DNA of 64,000 nucleotides from Reticulascus tulasneorum (GCA_001557505.1 LSAX01000006.1:434001-498000); one strand, 5' to 3'. Counted from the first letter of the stretch, positions 1 through 10,996 are shown. Notes: generated by a model from the sequence alone, not told the origin. Numbers and translations are program-made.

Positions 1-1
1 G

Positions 2-1330
2 CATGAAAACCAACAGTCATGGCTGTATAGAATCTTGCCTGCTGCTGCACATGAACCCTTCGAGTCGTTTGGCTCTCAAGCAGACCAACCTGGGCTACCC
101 TCCGAGGGGTCAAAGGTGCATCAGATCCCCAACCAGTTAAGGTGGAGCCCTTTTGACTTCAACGAACAAGTGGACTGGATACATGGGCTGAATTTCGTCG
201 CTGGATGCGGTGACCCGGCAATGAAGAGTGGGCTGGCCGTGTACATATTTGCAGCTGGAAAGGACATGGGGAAAGAAGCATTCTATTCTGCAGACGGCGA
301 CTTTCTGATTGTTCCGCAGCACGGAGTCTTGGACATTCAGACAGAGTTTGGACGGCTACTGGTGCGAGCAAACGAAATTTGTGTTATTCCGCGCGGTGTG
401 AGGTATGTGAATTTAGGCTTTCCCTAACTCAGTATCCCTACCCTCTGATCTATACTGACTCTGCAGGAATATCCAGGTATCGAGTTACACTTCCTGACGG
501 ACCCGTGCGCGGCTACATTTGCGAGTTGTATCAACGGCACTTCCAGCTGCCGGAGCTGGGACCTATTGGATCAAATGGTCTAGCCAATGTCCGGGATTTC
601 TTGGCTCCAACTGCTTCATATGACGAGGACCTAACGGAATGGGCAGTCGTCTCCAAATTTAACAATACACTCTTCAAGGCTCGACAAAACCATACACCAT
701 TCGACGTCGTAGCTTGGCATGGCAACTACTATCCATACAAGTATGACCTTGGACGCTTCAATACGATTGGTTCTGTCTCCTTTGATCATCCGGATCCCTC
801 TATATTTACGGTACTCACGGGGCCTTCTGATCAACTTGGCACAGCCATTGCAGACTTTGTCATATTCCCGCCACGATGGCTTGTGCAAGAGGACTCTTTT
901 CGACCGCCCTGGTATCACCGCAACACAATGTCTGAGTTTATGGGCTTGATAGCTGGTGACTACGATGCCAAGGCCGGAGGCGGATTTCAGCCTGCTGGTG
1001 CAAGTTTGCACAATATTATGAGCGCCCATGGCCCTGATGCGCCAACGCATGCAAACGCGTCGAATGCTGATCTGAGGCCCATTAAAGTAGGGTCCGGGAG
1101 CATGGCTTTTATGTTTGAGAGGTATGATTGTCTCAAGTTCCAACGCATGGGTTAGCCAACCTAGTTACTAATTGCCTTTAAACAGCTCTTTGATGTTGGG
1201 TGTCTCCCAATGGGGTTTGAAGACGTGCCAAAAGTCTCAACCAGACTATCAAAATACTAGCTGGACACCACTGAAGCGGAATTTCAAGAAGCCCGAGAGA
1301 AATGAGATTATCTTGGGCCGGGCCAAGTGA
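2..1330 (+). CDS. hmgA: Homogentisate 1,2-dioxygenase, 5' end cut by window
   Basis: Opens the ring of homogentisate to maleylacetoacetate in cytosolic tyrosine/phenylalanine degradation. I read three exons: 2-402, 477-1121 and 1186-1330, with introns of 74 and 64 bp. They give the C-terminal 396 residues; about 50 N-terminal residues of a typical ~445-residue enzyme lie left of the window. Diagnostic stretches are [19 protein letters not shown] at the start, PRGVRYRV across intron 1, and FESSLMLG across intron 2. The iron ligands known for the family are visible: the His of YHRN, the Glu six residues later (SEFMG), and the His of HGPD. Fumarylacetoacetase lies 4.6 kb downstream on the same strand, so this is part of a tyrosine-catabolic cluster. 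Confidence 0.96.
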
Positions 1331-1626
1331 TGGGCGGCGAAAGACCAGATACCATCGAAGTATTAAATAGTCATCTCATCACTGAATATTTTCTATTTCG
1401 TAAGGAGCTTGAGAGTATCACTACTTAAGCTGTATGGACGGTGCATTACAGTATATTAGAGTATTTAGGTATACTATAGTATAATCTAGGAGGCTTACTG
1501 TACCATCTTGTAGCAGAAGCAAAAGGACAGTTTGTTGCAATAAAGCATATGCCAAACTTGACGGCATACAACGCTGAACGGCAAGTAGTTGTCGGCAGCG
1601 AGGTTCCTCAGAAGTTGGTTGAGGAT

Positions 1627-3036
1627 TTAACCTTGACGCGCGCAGGCCCTTGTAACCAACAACTCGAAGTAGTCCACATTGAAGTTTTGATACGCGGTGG
1701 GGTCGACGCGGAATGTCAACTTATGTTCCCCCTGGCGGAAAAAACGACTTTTGGCCAATGTTTGCAGCTCGAGGGCCGTATGCGAGGTAGTGGTCAACGC
1801 GGCAGCGGTGATTGGCTTTCCATCGTCATCAAATTCGATGGAGAACAGGCCGGCAGGAGAGTAAGGCGACGAAGTCCGGGCGTTCACTTGATAGTAGCCG
1901 GATTGCGGGACATTGAAGCGATATTTGACCCACTCGCCCTGGCGGATGTAACACAACAGCTGCGAGCCTTCCTGATCGCAAATATCCACGCCCTCGTACT
2001 GGCGGTAGATGGTACCGCCATTGTTAGCGTCATCGGTGTCGTAGTAGCCCACGCCTTTGCCGTCCGTCACATAGTCTTTCGCTTGGATAATGATACGATC
2101 AGAATTCGTACGTCGTGGCACGTTGCAGTCCGTTGTGTTGTGGAAACATGTATCGAGCCATTCCATCAGCAAATCTGGGTTGTCGGTCTGGATGACACTG
2201 GCGTGATGGCGCTCAATCACCGTTTTCCAACCCCGAGAAGGATCGATAAGCGATGCTTCATCCGTGTAACCGGCGGCGAGGCCACGCCACATGGTGTTGG
2301 TGAAGATACGGGACTTTGCACGCACTCGATCGATGAATGTCGGCTGGATTTGATCGTCGGTCAGACGGTCGTAGTTAATCTCAAACGCTTGCGGCATCTG
2401 TATGAACTGATCGAAGTCACCAGCGCGGCCGTCCTCGATGATATGTTGATATATGATTCGCGAATCGCGCGCCAGGAACGCGTTCACGTCAGCAGGAGCC
2501 GCGTTGCTCTTAAATATCACTTGTTCTAGCATGCCTGCCCCCTTTACCAGTTCATAAGCCTGATCGCGATAGTCCCAGGCTTTATCCAACTGCACCATGA
2601 TCAACCCTTGAGTCACGTTCAGCACCTCCGCGAGCGTGGGGATCGTTTCATCCGTGAGCGGCGCCTGACCGCCACCCAAGCCCTTCTTCAGACGCAGTGG
2701 GAGCAGCTCTGCCAGTGTTTTGCTGGATACTCCTCCAGAACCGTTGGTCGTGCGATCGACAGACCCATCATGCATCAGCACGAGCTCGCCGTCGGCCGTG
2801 CGTTGCAGATCAATCTCGACGATGTCGATGTGTTTGTCGATGGCGGAACGAATCGAGCTGAGCGAGTTCTCTGGGGCGACGCGCCAATCGGCACGGTGTG
2901 CAGTGACCAGGATTTCGACATCATCCCCATACGTTCTGAAGGAACGGCTGATGGCATCGACGGGATCCGAGTGGGCTACACCAACCAATACTGCGAGCAC
3001 CGAGGCAGAGCCGGCAATCCAACATGAAGTTTTCAT
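1627..3036 (-). CDS. Secreted glycerophosphodiester phosphodiesterase with C-terminal CBM6-like domain
   Basis: Intronless, 469 residues. The ATG at 3036 was chosen because it has A at -3 and opens a signal peptide (MKTSCWIAGSASVLAVLVG, cleavage near AHS-DP). Next comes a GDPD TIM barrel with AHRADWRVAPENS, EIDLQRTADGELVLMHD and DRTTNGSGG, carrying the His-Arg and Glu-x-Asp metal and catalytic residues of the family. The last ~150 residues (from IIIQAKDYV, through GVGYYDTDDANNGG, to NVDYFELL) read as a carbohydrate-binding beta sandwich of CBM6/CBM35 type. The role would be hydrolysis of glycerophosphodiesters outside the cell, perhaps tethered to a glycan. The HRxDWRxxPENS wording and the domain order resemble bacterial GDPDs, which hints at transfer. 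It lies tail to tail with hmgA. Confidence 0.85.
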   Translation of the reverse strand: MKTSCWIAGSASVLAVLVGVAHSDPVDAISRSFRTYGDDVEILVTAHRADWRVAPENSLSSIRSAIDKHIDIVEIDLQRTADGELVLMHDGSVDRTTNGSGGVSSKTLAELLPLRLKKGLGGGQAPLTDETIPTLAEVLNVTQGLIMVQLDKAWDYRDQAYELVKGAGMLEQVIFKSNAAPADVNAFLARDSRIIYQHIIEDGRAGDFDQFIQMPQAFEINYDRLTDDQIQPTFIDRVRAKSRIFTNTMWRGLAAGYTDEASLIDPSRGWKTVIERHHASVIQTDNPDLLMEWLDTCFHNTTDCNVPRRTNSDRIIIQAKDYVTDGKGVGYYDTDDANNGGTIYRQYEGVDICDQEGSQLLCYIRQGEWVKYRFNVPQSGYYQVNARTSSPYSPAGLFSIEFDDDGKPITAAALTTTSHTALELQTLAKSRFFRQGEHKLTFRVDPTAYQNFNVDYFELLVTRACARQG

Positions 3037-4668
3037 TTTAACCGATGTATCCGTGACAAGAGCGAAGTAGGCGATTATGAAGAGCAACTCATGGCATGGA
3101 AAAGCAATGACACTCGTCGGAAGCTGGGGTTTTAAAGACAACGGTCATCACGTCTGAGCGTTGATTAGAGTGGAGCGAATACGCTCAGCAGACGATAGAT
3201 CATTGGCACATCAGTCCGAGGTCAATCTTACCAGTGGATTGAGTTAAAGACCTTACATGCTTACGGATTCAAAATGTCGCGATCGCTCTTTAAGCCTTGC
3301 TGACCCCGGAGCAGCATCACGACCACAAGGTCGCCGCTTATTAAACACGCCCGTTGCCTCGCGTTAAATGGTCGTATATTCTTATCACGAAGTAAGTAGT
3401 GCGACCAAACACGAATGAAGAAGGTCCCGGCAGGTTCGGTATTCAAATATGGTATAGATGGCGGAGCAGGAGTAAATCGGTGTAAAATCTGGTGCAGATA
3501 GCGGGGCAAACATACATCCTTTGGTAACGCTGGAAACGTGGCTGGATGGTCAGAGCTCATTAGTTGAATCGATCTGTGGCGGGAAGGATTCTGCAAGGGG
3601 CTGGCATAGGCCAAGAGCTTAAATGTGGTATTAAAGTCGAGTTTGTGTTCTGGTTGGTGCTAATCCATGAAAGAGAAACTCGTTTTGGCATAGCACGGGA
3701 AACCAGGGATAAGATGCTGACAGGAGTACGGGGGGGCCCACGTGCACCAGTATTGCATACTTGAAGAAAACTCCACGTGCTCAATAGTTCTTCAAGTGAG
3801 CAGGCACTAAATTAGGTTTCTAGATATTACTTTACCAAGAATACAGTTAGATAAGCTTGCTCTAGTGCACATAGATCTATTTATAAATCACTAGAGACAT
3901 CAGTAGTTTTTAACTTGATCTTTCTTCGCCGACCTTCGGATCGCCCCTCAAGAACGCTACCTACCAGAGCAGTTGAGGGCTTCTGCGTTTGTTTCTATCC
4001 ATGAGCAAGAAGTGGCTGGTACTGGCTGCAGGTTGCCGCTGGGGAGTGTGTAACTCTCATGAGTAGTATCTGCCGTCGAATCAAGACAGCACCCCAGTAA
4101 TAAATACTGTCTAGACCATATGATTAAACAGTCGTGTTTATTGGGCACCCTTTACTCCCGCATGTATTTCAGTCCAAACCCAGGATACTTCGTTCTACAG
4201 AAATCAAAGCGGCGAGGCGCATGTCGGCAGTGTTATCTGAAATATGTAATTCTGTGTGCAAAAGTCTTCATATTTGGTAGGCAGCACCCGTGGGTTTTGG
4301 GAGTGTCGTCACAGCCTTCCCGACACCGTGAGGGCCCTCCTTAAGTTCACCGCCTACTAGTTCAACTTCTAGTGAACCCTCAATTCTCGGGCTGCCCCCG
4401 TAGTGCGATATCCTCCACATTGGGATGTCCGCTTGAATAGGACCGTGCCGAATGTGGACACCTGAAAAAGGACAGCACTTGCAACAGGATAGCACTGGGA
4501 ACATGATATCGCCTAAAGAGGGCGAGCCATCCCCTCTCCAACGTTACTGTTAAGTGTGGTTCAAAATGATGATAAATATGAAGTCTTCTACTCAGTTCAA
4601 TCTCTTCGGCACATGTCCTGATTGCCAACTAAGCGAATAAAGGATCACTCTTGTAGATCCCGACTTAT
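3037..4668. other. Intergenic, no supported gene
   Basis: This 1.6-kb stretch holds only short frames without recognisable motifs or coherent splice structure. It is probably the promoter of the minus-strand GDPD gene plus the 3' region of the TTC36-like gene. I saw no tRNA and no repeats. Confidence 0.5.
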
Positions 4669-5382
4669 TCAGACTGAGATGAAGGAGTCCTCAACTTCTT
4701 TTTTCATGGCTTCTTTGACAATGGCGCCACAGAGTTTGGCATAAGGGTTTGTGGCCACTGACATTTGTTGTGCCCGCTCATCACCAAATGATCCGCCCAT
4801 GTAGAAATCTCGACTTGCTGCCTCTTCCAGTTCCTCGACGTCGCCTGCACCCAATAATTCCAACAGGTGTACCGGGTTCCTCGATTTGGCGATTCTCTGG
4901 AGGAGGTACGCACGATGTGTGTGTGCGTTCGACAGAATCTTTGCCTGGAAAGAAGAAACCGGGGACGTGGTAGACGACGGCGATGCCAAATTGATTGCCA
5001 CTGAAAGGTCGGCTAGAATAAGTGTGATGATGTTTGAGTCGACAAGTGTGAGCTCATCATCGCCGAGGAGTAACCTCCTTGCTTGGGCGCGGTTCGCGTA
5101 TGCTGAGGGGTACTGAGGATTCATGGCGATTAAGCCATTGAGCCTTTCCAGTGCTTCGTCCAACATATCTTGAGCAGGATACCTTGTATCAAGAAGCCTT
5201 ATTATATCCAATTCAAGACTTTTCAATGTTTGAAGCTGCGCTATAGACAGGTTTGGCAGTGCGTCAGATGTCGCGTCAATATTAGAACTCGGTCTTGACA
5301 AAGAGCTCTCAGGGTCGAAGAGAGCGTTCAGGACGGTGGAATCGTTGACCGAGAGCCAGTTAGACGAGGAATGTTCCGACAT
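4669..5382 (-). CDS. TTC36-like tetratricopeptide protein
   Basis: Intronless, 237 residues, from the ATG at 5382 (A at -3). The frame continues upstream only to a TTG. The layout follows vertebrate TTC36: an N-terminal NDSTVLNALFDPES, then LKSLELDIIRLLD, a TPR with ALERLNGLIAMNPQYPSAY followed by ANRAQARRLL, a second helical hairpin (AHTHRAYLLQRIA), and a C-terminal NPYAKLCGAIVKEAM. Mouse TTC36 is reported to stabilise 4-hydroxyphenylpyruvate dioxygenase, the enzyme just before homogentisate. Here the gene is divergent from fumarylacetoacetase and 3.3 kb from homogentisate dioxygenase, so a role as a chaperone or adaptor of tyrosine catabolism is a reasonable inference. It may correspond to the Aspergillus hmgX gene; I could not test that. 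Confidence 0.85.
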   Translation of the reverse strand: MSEHSSSNWLSVNDSTVLNALFDPESSLSRPSSNIDATSDALPNLSIAQLQTLKSLELDIIRLLDTRYPAQDMLDEALERLNGLIAMNPQYPSAYANRAQARRLLLGDDELTLVDSNIITLILADLSVAINLASPSSTTSPVSSFQAKILSNAHTHRAYLLQRIAKSRNPVHLLELLGAGDVEELEEAASRDFYMGGSFGDERAQQMSVATNPYAKLCGAIVKEAMKKEVEDSFISV

Positions 5383-5942
5383 GTTTGGGTGGTGCTTTGT
5401 GAAGTAGGCATGCAAGATTGCCAGGTGTCGTCCCCGCTATCACAAGCATCTGAAAGGGATTAAGGTCGTGGAATATATGACTGGGATACGTCGATCGTGA
5501 TCACAGCAGTATGAAGTAAGTTATCCAGTTATGATTTAGTGTCACTCATACGAATAGCAGCCAAGAGGCGGATCTGAAGCATTTGACCAACAGTGAATAA
5601 TCAATCGGCCGAGACCCGCCAACACCGAGATTCTTCCATCGCTAACCAGCCGGGCCGACGCCCGGGTATCAATGGCGCCCCGCATTTCAGTAGAATGCGC
5701 CAGAGTGAGAAATTCTCGCTTTGACTCGGTCCCCGATTGTGGCCGTCTCTTCAATGCCGCTCTCTGCCCCTCGGCATCAATCGGCATTGCTTGATTCGTC
5801 ACATCGACATCTTTTTGCCATAATTAGATCTCCCATTCTAGCTCACCTAGAGCTTCAGCCTCCGCATTGCAGTGCCAGTTTCTAGCAATCGTCAAGCACC
5901 AGAAAATAAGCCTCGTTAGTAGTTACATCCAGAGTGCTCAAT
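5383..5942. promoter_or_regulatory. Shared promoter region of TTC36-like gene and fumarylacetoacetase
   Basis: 560 bp lie between the two divergent start codons, which implies joint regulation of the TPR protein and the catabolic enzyme. There is a GC-rich inverted motif (CGGGCCGACGCCCG) near 5650-5663. I could not assign a known activator site. Confidence 0.45.
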
Positions 5943-7241
5943 ATGGCACGCTCGTGGGTATCTATTCCGCCAGACTCGGCCTTTTCGATCGCGAACATTC
6001 CATTCGGGATCATTGCTACGGCAGGAAACCCAGCTCCTCGCCCAGCCATAGCCATAGGGGACTGCGCTTTAGATCTTTCAGCGTTCGCCTCAAATGCCGG
6101 GTTTTCTGGTCTCCCCTCCATCACGCCGCACTTGTCTGCTTTTCATCAACGGAGTCTCAACGCCTTTGCTGCCCTCGGTCGTGGACTTCACAGGGAAGTC
6201 CGGTTATACTTGCAACAAGTGCTTCAAGAAGACGGAGCCTTCCCATCTGTCCTCAAAAACAACTCTGCACTTCAGGATACAGTTCTAGTTCCTCTGGCAT
6301 CTATTCAGAGCCACCTGCCCCTTGAAATTGGAGACTACACGGACTTCTATGCCGGCTTAAACCACGCGTACAATGTCGGCGTGCTGTTTCGCGGGCCAGA
6401 CAACGCTCTACAACCGAACTATAAGCACCTACCGGTAGGGTATCATGGCCGCGCATCCTCCGTGGTCATATCCGGCACACCGATCAGACGTCCCTGTGGC
6501 CAGATTCTTCCAAACCCCACCGCAACTCCCAAGACCCCATCTTTCAGTCCGTGTAAAAAGTTGGACATCGAACTCGAACTGGCTGCATTTGTTTGCACCC
6601 CGAATAAACTTGGAGAACCCATTCCTATAGACAATGCGGAAGATCACATCTTTGGCCTTGTTTTGATGAACGACTGGAGCGCCCGCGACATTCAGGCTTG
6701 GGAATATGTTCCGTTGGGACCCTTCACATCAAAGAACTTCGGCACCACCATCAGTCCATGGGTTGTGTTGGCAGATGCCTTGGAGCCTTTCCGAACCACT
6801 GCGGCGCTCAGTAGCCAAAAAGAGACACTGTTACCATATCTACAAGAGGTTCGAGAAGACACGGTGTTCGATATTCCCCTCCAGGTGGAGCTCCGTACAC
6901 CAAACTCCACCCAGAAGCATATAATATCTCAATCCAATGCTCGCGATCTTCTGTTCTCCTTCCCGCAAATGCTGGCACATCACTCTGTTACCGGCTGTAA
7001 TATGAGAACCGGCGATCTGCTCGGAAGCGGCACCATATCTGGTTCCGAGCCAGGCTCCCTGGGTAGCTTGTTGGAGGCAACCAGCAACGGGAAGACGACT
7101 GTCTCCCTGAAAACTGGAGAGAAGAGGATGTTCTTAGAAGACGGCGACGAGATCATTATAACTGGGCGTGCGGGTAAAGAGGGGCAGTACGTCGGGTTTG
7201 GGGAGTGTGTTGGGGTTATCATTCCTGCCCTGACTGGATGA
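5943..7241 (+). CDS. fahA: Fumarylacetoacetase
   Basis: Last step of tyrosine degradation: hydrolysis of fumarylacetoacetate to fumarate and acetoacetate, in the cytosol. Intronless, 432 residues, starting at the ATG at 5943 (MARSWVSIPPDS). The N-terminal SH3-like domain is followed by the catalytic domain. By comparison with the mouse enzyme I see the metal ligand Asp134 in GDYTDFYAG, the catalytic His141 in LNHAYNVG, Glu210 and Glu212 in LDIELELAAF, and Asp244 in NDWSARDIQAWEY. PVGYHGRASS and the C-terminal GDEIIITGRA are also typical. Length matches the family (~420-430). It shares its promoter with the TTC36-like gene. Confidence 0.97.
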   Translation: MARSWVSIPPDSAFSIANIPFGIIATAGNPAPRPAIAIGDCALDLSAFASNAGFSGLPSITPHLSAFHQRSLNAFAALGRGLHREVRLYLQQVLQEDGAFPSVLKNNSALQDTVLVPLASIQSHLPLEIGDYTDFYAGLNHAYNVGVLFRGPDNALQPNYKHLPVGYHGRASSVVISGTPIRRPCGQILPNPTATPKTPSFSPCKKLDIELELAAFVCTPNKLGEPIPIDNAEDHIFGLVLMNDWSARDIQAWEYVPLGPFTSKNFGTTISPWVVLADALEPFRTTAALSSQKETLLPYLQEVREDTVFDIPLQVELRTPNSTQKHIISQSNARDLLFSFPQMLAHHSVTGCNMRTGDLLGSGTISGSEPGSLGSLLEATSNGKTTVSLKTGEKRMFLEDGDEIIITGRAGKEGQYVGFGECVGVIIPALTG

Positions 7242-7735
7242 GCGCCATTTTCGATCTTTCCGTGCATCCACGCTGGACAACCATTTCATCAGTGGTGCTC
7301 CAGTTCTGGATGCCAGGCATGTATCTCTCTAAACAAAGCTCTTCTTAAAAAGTATATAGAAGAGATGGGGATGTAAATCCATGCCAGATCCTTGAGAAAT
7401 AGTGACGAATGTGAAGAGTACTGTTTAATTCGGCTGGCTTTGTGATCTCAGTAATGCAGTCTACCCGGTTTAGCGGCAAACCCAACCGTCGCTGCTTTTT
7501 CTTGTCTAAAAGAGCTAGCACAACCTTACCATGCATCTAGTTCTCACTTCTCTTACACTCCACCTCTTTCACTACGCTCATCTTCCTTGCGTAGTGCGCA
7601 TGGAAATTAAGGGGCTACGGGCGAACTACTTACAATGTTTGATCACGATGCCTGGTATCGTTCACTTGACGGGCGTATAAAACAAGCTTTATCAATTTTA
7701 GCATAAGCCACGACTCGTCATGTTGCCCACAATGC
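7242..7735. other. Intergenic between convergent genes
   Basis: 494 bp between the fahA stop and the stop of the minus-strand cysteine-rich gene. It should carry both 3' ends. I see no gene in it. Confidence 0.5.
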
Positions 7736-8266
7736 TTAATCCCCACCTTCTTCTTCTTGCCAGCCATCCTGATCCTCCCTCATAACCTCCACCGCGCCAC
7801 TCTTCTCATATGAATCCGACCCAAACCTCAGTGGAAAGCAATATCCACTCCCAAAGCAGACCTTGCCCTCTTCGCACTCCTTTGCGATGCCTTCTCTGCA
7901 CATATCCTTCGTCGGCGCGCAGATCCCCATCCCATCACACGAGGGCCCGCAATGATCCGTGGATCTTGGGTCTGCAATGCAGCGTTCGATACGTTCATCG
8001 CAGTCGTCTATCAGGCCCCACCCTCCGCAGAGAGTGTAGATCTGCTGCTTCGTGGTGGTAAGATCGTGGCATGTCCCCGGGCATCTGTCGAAATCAGTGC
8101 AGTTTGTGGAGAGGGGGGTGCAGGTCAGAGACGGGCAGTCGCCAAGAGCTGAGCCGCAACGGGAGCCGAGTTCAGGAGTGTCAATGAGTGGGCTGGAGCT
8201 TGTAAATGTGCAAAGTATTGCGGTGGTGAATAGAGTTAGGTACATTTTGTTCCATTTGGCATCCAT
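7736..8266 (-). CDS. Small secreted cysteine-rich protein (16 Cys), function unknown
   Basis: A single-exon frame of 176 residues from the ATG at 8266; in-frame ATGs at 8320 and 8245 are alternatives. The 8266 and 8245 starts give a clean signal peptide (MYLTLFTTAILCTFTSSSPL). The mature part carries 16 cysteines, an even number fit for disulfides, in spaced pairs such as RCGSALGDCPSLTC and CGPSCDGMGIC. The tail is acidic (DQDGWQEEEGGD). There is no domain I recognise. Such proteins are often extracellular adhesins, inhibitors or effector candidates, but nothing in the sequence selects one role. Confidence 0.65.
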   Translation of the reverse strand: MDAKWNKMYLTLFTTAILCTFTSSSPLIDTPELGSRCGSALGDCPSLTCTPLSTNCTDFDRCPGTCHDLTTTKQQIYTLCGGWGLIDDCDERIERCIADPRSTDHCGPSCDGMGICAPTKDMCREGIAKECEEGKVCFGSGYCFPLRFGSDSYEKSGAVEVMREDQDGWQEEEGGD

Positions 8267-9514
8267 ATTCGTAGTGAGGTTCCCGGGATCAATAGATATG
8301 CATAGTGAGAACATTGCCATTCATCGAACAGAATCATTCGTATTATAGACATATGGAGTTCAAGCTGACGTAGCACCAAATGGACGTGTTCATGTTTTTA
8401 CCCCCTAAAAATATCGTATATTTTCTGCCATTTGTAGTTGTAGGAACCGGGTATTGTACGTGTGGTAAATTGCACTGTAGATTGAAGTAAGCGAAGTTAA
8501 ACAGATTTCTCCGCCATTCCTCGAGCGAGCATAGATTAAAGGGTACGACTTTAGGCAGCGATATCAGCTGCTGATGGCAGGATACCATAATTAGGCTGTA
8601 TCACTTTTCGACTCGGGCACCCACTACCTTATTGTGCAACACATCGTCCAGTCCTAACCTATCAGGTTAGAAAGACCTACAACCTGACAGTGAAGATGAA
8701 GGGTAAGGCAAGATATCGCATGAAGCTCTATGGCTCGTTCGAGTTCGAAAATTTGAATCTGTCTAGATGCCAAGGTTGAAAATAAGAATTACTAACATGG
8801 CATCCAAATGGCGCTGTGGCTGTACTTAAATATTATTTAGTGAGATAGATGTAAGTGCAGTAAAGAGTAAATGGGTAGATCATACTTTAACCTACTAGCT
8901 GACATCTTAGCCCAAGGAGTAGAAGTCTGTACAGGGTAGCAGCCGAGACCATTGAAAGCGGCGGCAAACTCTACCTAATCCAGCGACTAAACTACGCCAC
9001 TCGGCTTTAAGGTGTATTATATTATTGTCCATGGCGAATATGGAGGTAGATATTTCGCTATAATGATGTCACTCTAATGCATCAATGCATGGCAGGAAAC
9101 GTCAGAAGAAAGCGTCACTGGATAAGATCATGTTGCAGCTTGGCCTAGCTTGAATGTTGGTAGGGTGAAGCGGGGGGCAGAGCAGAGAACTGTTTATACG
9201 CGTATCGGGAGAGTACAAATAAAAATGGATCTGGGATCGCCGCGTATCTGACCTAAACTGCCTCGATCTTGGCAGCCTAACTCAGGGTCGGGGGAATATA
9301 ATTGGCGGCAAGTCAGCTCTCGATCGTCCTTCCACGCTTCTTGCGTCAGCCACGTACAAGATCCACCGAGTTGAGGGAGCGCTAGGAGGACCCTTAACTT
9401 GGCATTTCCCGCCTAGTCATGACATATATAGCGGTGCTTCAATCGATTTGGCCCAGTCCGCCCTGACTCCGTTCACAGCCAGGCTAATTCTTGGTAACTC
9501 TGCTGTCACATCCG
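8267..9514. other. Intergenic, promoters only
   Basis: 1.25 kb between two divergent genes with no supported frame. A TATATA element at 9425-9430 lies about 85 bp upstream of the next start codon (9515) and is a plausible TATA box for it. Confidence 0.45.
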
Positions 9515-10996
9515 ATGGCGAACGTGACCGAAGCATCGTGGACACCGCCGCCAGAAGAATGGCTTACCTTTACGAACTGTACTGCGGCCACCGCATGGGT
9601 AGGTGCAAGGGCACAACAAGTTGAGAACGGGATAAACGACGTGCCAGTCTGGCTCACAGTCAAATACATGAAATCCTTGATACCTTCGAATTGGACGACA
9701 CCCGAAGACCCCGCCGATCTCCTCGCCTGGTTCTTACACAAAGAATGGAGCAATGAAACGACAACCCGGATGGCGATATTCCCCGTAACGGAGTGCAGTG
9801 TAGAAATGTGCCAGGAACTTACATGGCAGGGGGACGCAGACCTGGCCGGTCTTGGGGTGAGCTACACCGGTGCTATGACGGGTTGATAGCCCCAATATTC
9901 CTGACAAAGTATCCTACTATAGATGATGATCACATACTACCTTGCAGCGACCTTCTCGACAATCTACTTTGCGGTCCTCATGACAACCAGCCTGGAATAC
10001 TTCACAAAATCGACTCGGCGGAAAAGGTACATCCGACACTTTAGTGGCTTCCGCGCCTCACTAAACAACTTTGTCGATACGGCCCTGATCTTCGCTATTG
10101 CGATGCTTGTTTCAGCGGCATATCGTCACGGTTCAGCGAGAATGAATCCAGATAAGACCCATTCCATCTATGGTATGATCAACTCGACATTTATGTCTAC
10201 CTTCTCTGTCTTTCCGCCCTTGATACTTCAATCCATTCCAGAGGAGCTACGAAGACGAAGAATCAGGTTAACTCTCTGGCTCGTGGTCATCATCTTTACA
10301 ATCACTGTGCAGGGATTATTTTGGGATTTGACGTTAAACCGCGTGGAATTCCTTATTATACGAGAAGTAGCCCTATCGGAGCCGATCTGGGTTGTGAATT
10401 GTATCACCGAAGACCTGCTACACGACCTACAGAACCTCCTCATAGCAGGCAACGTTTTGATGTGCTCCAATGCCCTATTGTGGATATATTACGTTGTTGC
10501 GAGCACAATGGGCTATCGGCTTGAGCCAAGTCTTCAAAAGCACGACCGGCTGCGCAAGGTCTGGCAAAGGTGTTGTCCATACATGAGGGTGATCCATGGC
10601 GTTCTATGCTGCGCTATGATGTGGGCTTTTCTCGGGCAATTCACCTACTACCGAAATTTCGTTGGAAGTAGGGCCGGCGACACAAATTTGGATGGCGAAT
10701 GGACCTTCAGCCAGGTTCTAGCCCTGGCTACATGGTGGCCTGTTGCTGTTGATCTTGTATCAGTCTATATTTGTAAGTTTGGGCATCGCCTTATATTGCT
10801 CTGCGGCTGTTGCCAAGGATAATGCTAACAAGTATGTCTGCTAGATGGTGCCAAGGAGGGATTGGCAGGAAAGATGTCAAAGCGATATTCTGTTATTGAC
10901 GCAATGTCGCAAAATGGAAGTATTGGCTCTGAGAAGGGGAGTTCTGATGAGCACGAAGACCTGCATGCAGTGCACGCGAGATCTATGACGGCATGA
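9515..10996 (+). CDS. Fungal multi-pass membrane protein, function unknown
   Basis: Three exons, 9515-9856, 9923-10772 and 10845-10996 (introns 66 and 72 bp), give 447 residues. The N-terminal ~115 residues look extracellular, with paired cysteines and N-glycosylation sites (NVTEAS, NETTT), ending in CSVEMCQELTWQGDADLAGLG. Several hydrophobic segments follow (MMITYYLAATFSTIYFAVL; VDTALIFAIAMLVSAAY; LTLWLVVIIFTITVQGLFW; LLIAGNVLMCSNALLWIYY; VLALATWWPVAVDLVSVYI). The cytosolic tail is Ser- and acid-rich (IGSEKGSSDEHED). The pattern matches a widespread fungal family of uncharacterised membrane proteins that begin with a short ectodomain and the '(D)G(D)xDxxGxG' junction. I assign no function. 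Confidence 0.8.

Noticed and set aside
1549..2529. Long plus-strand frame opposite the GDPD gene
   Set aside because: Antisense shadow of the clearly recognisable GDPD/CBM6 coding strand.
3261..3614. Open frame in the gap left of the TTC36-like gene
   Set aside because: Low-complexity reading without recognisable domain; likely chance.
8935..9005. Sequence with a loose tRNA-like look
   Set aside because: No TPsiC-loop motif and no closing acceptor stem on either strand.
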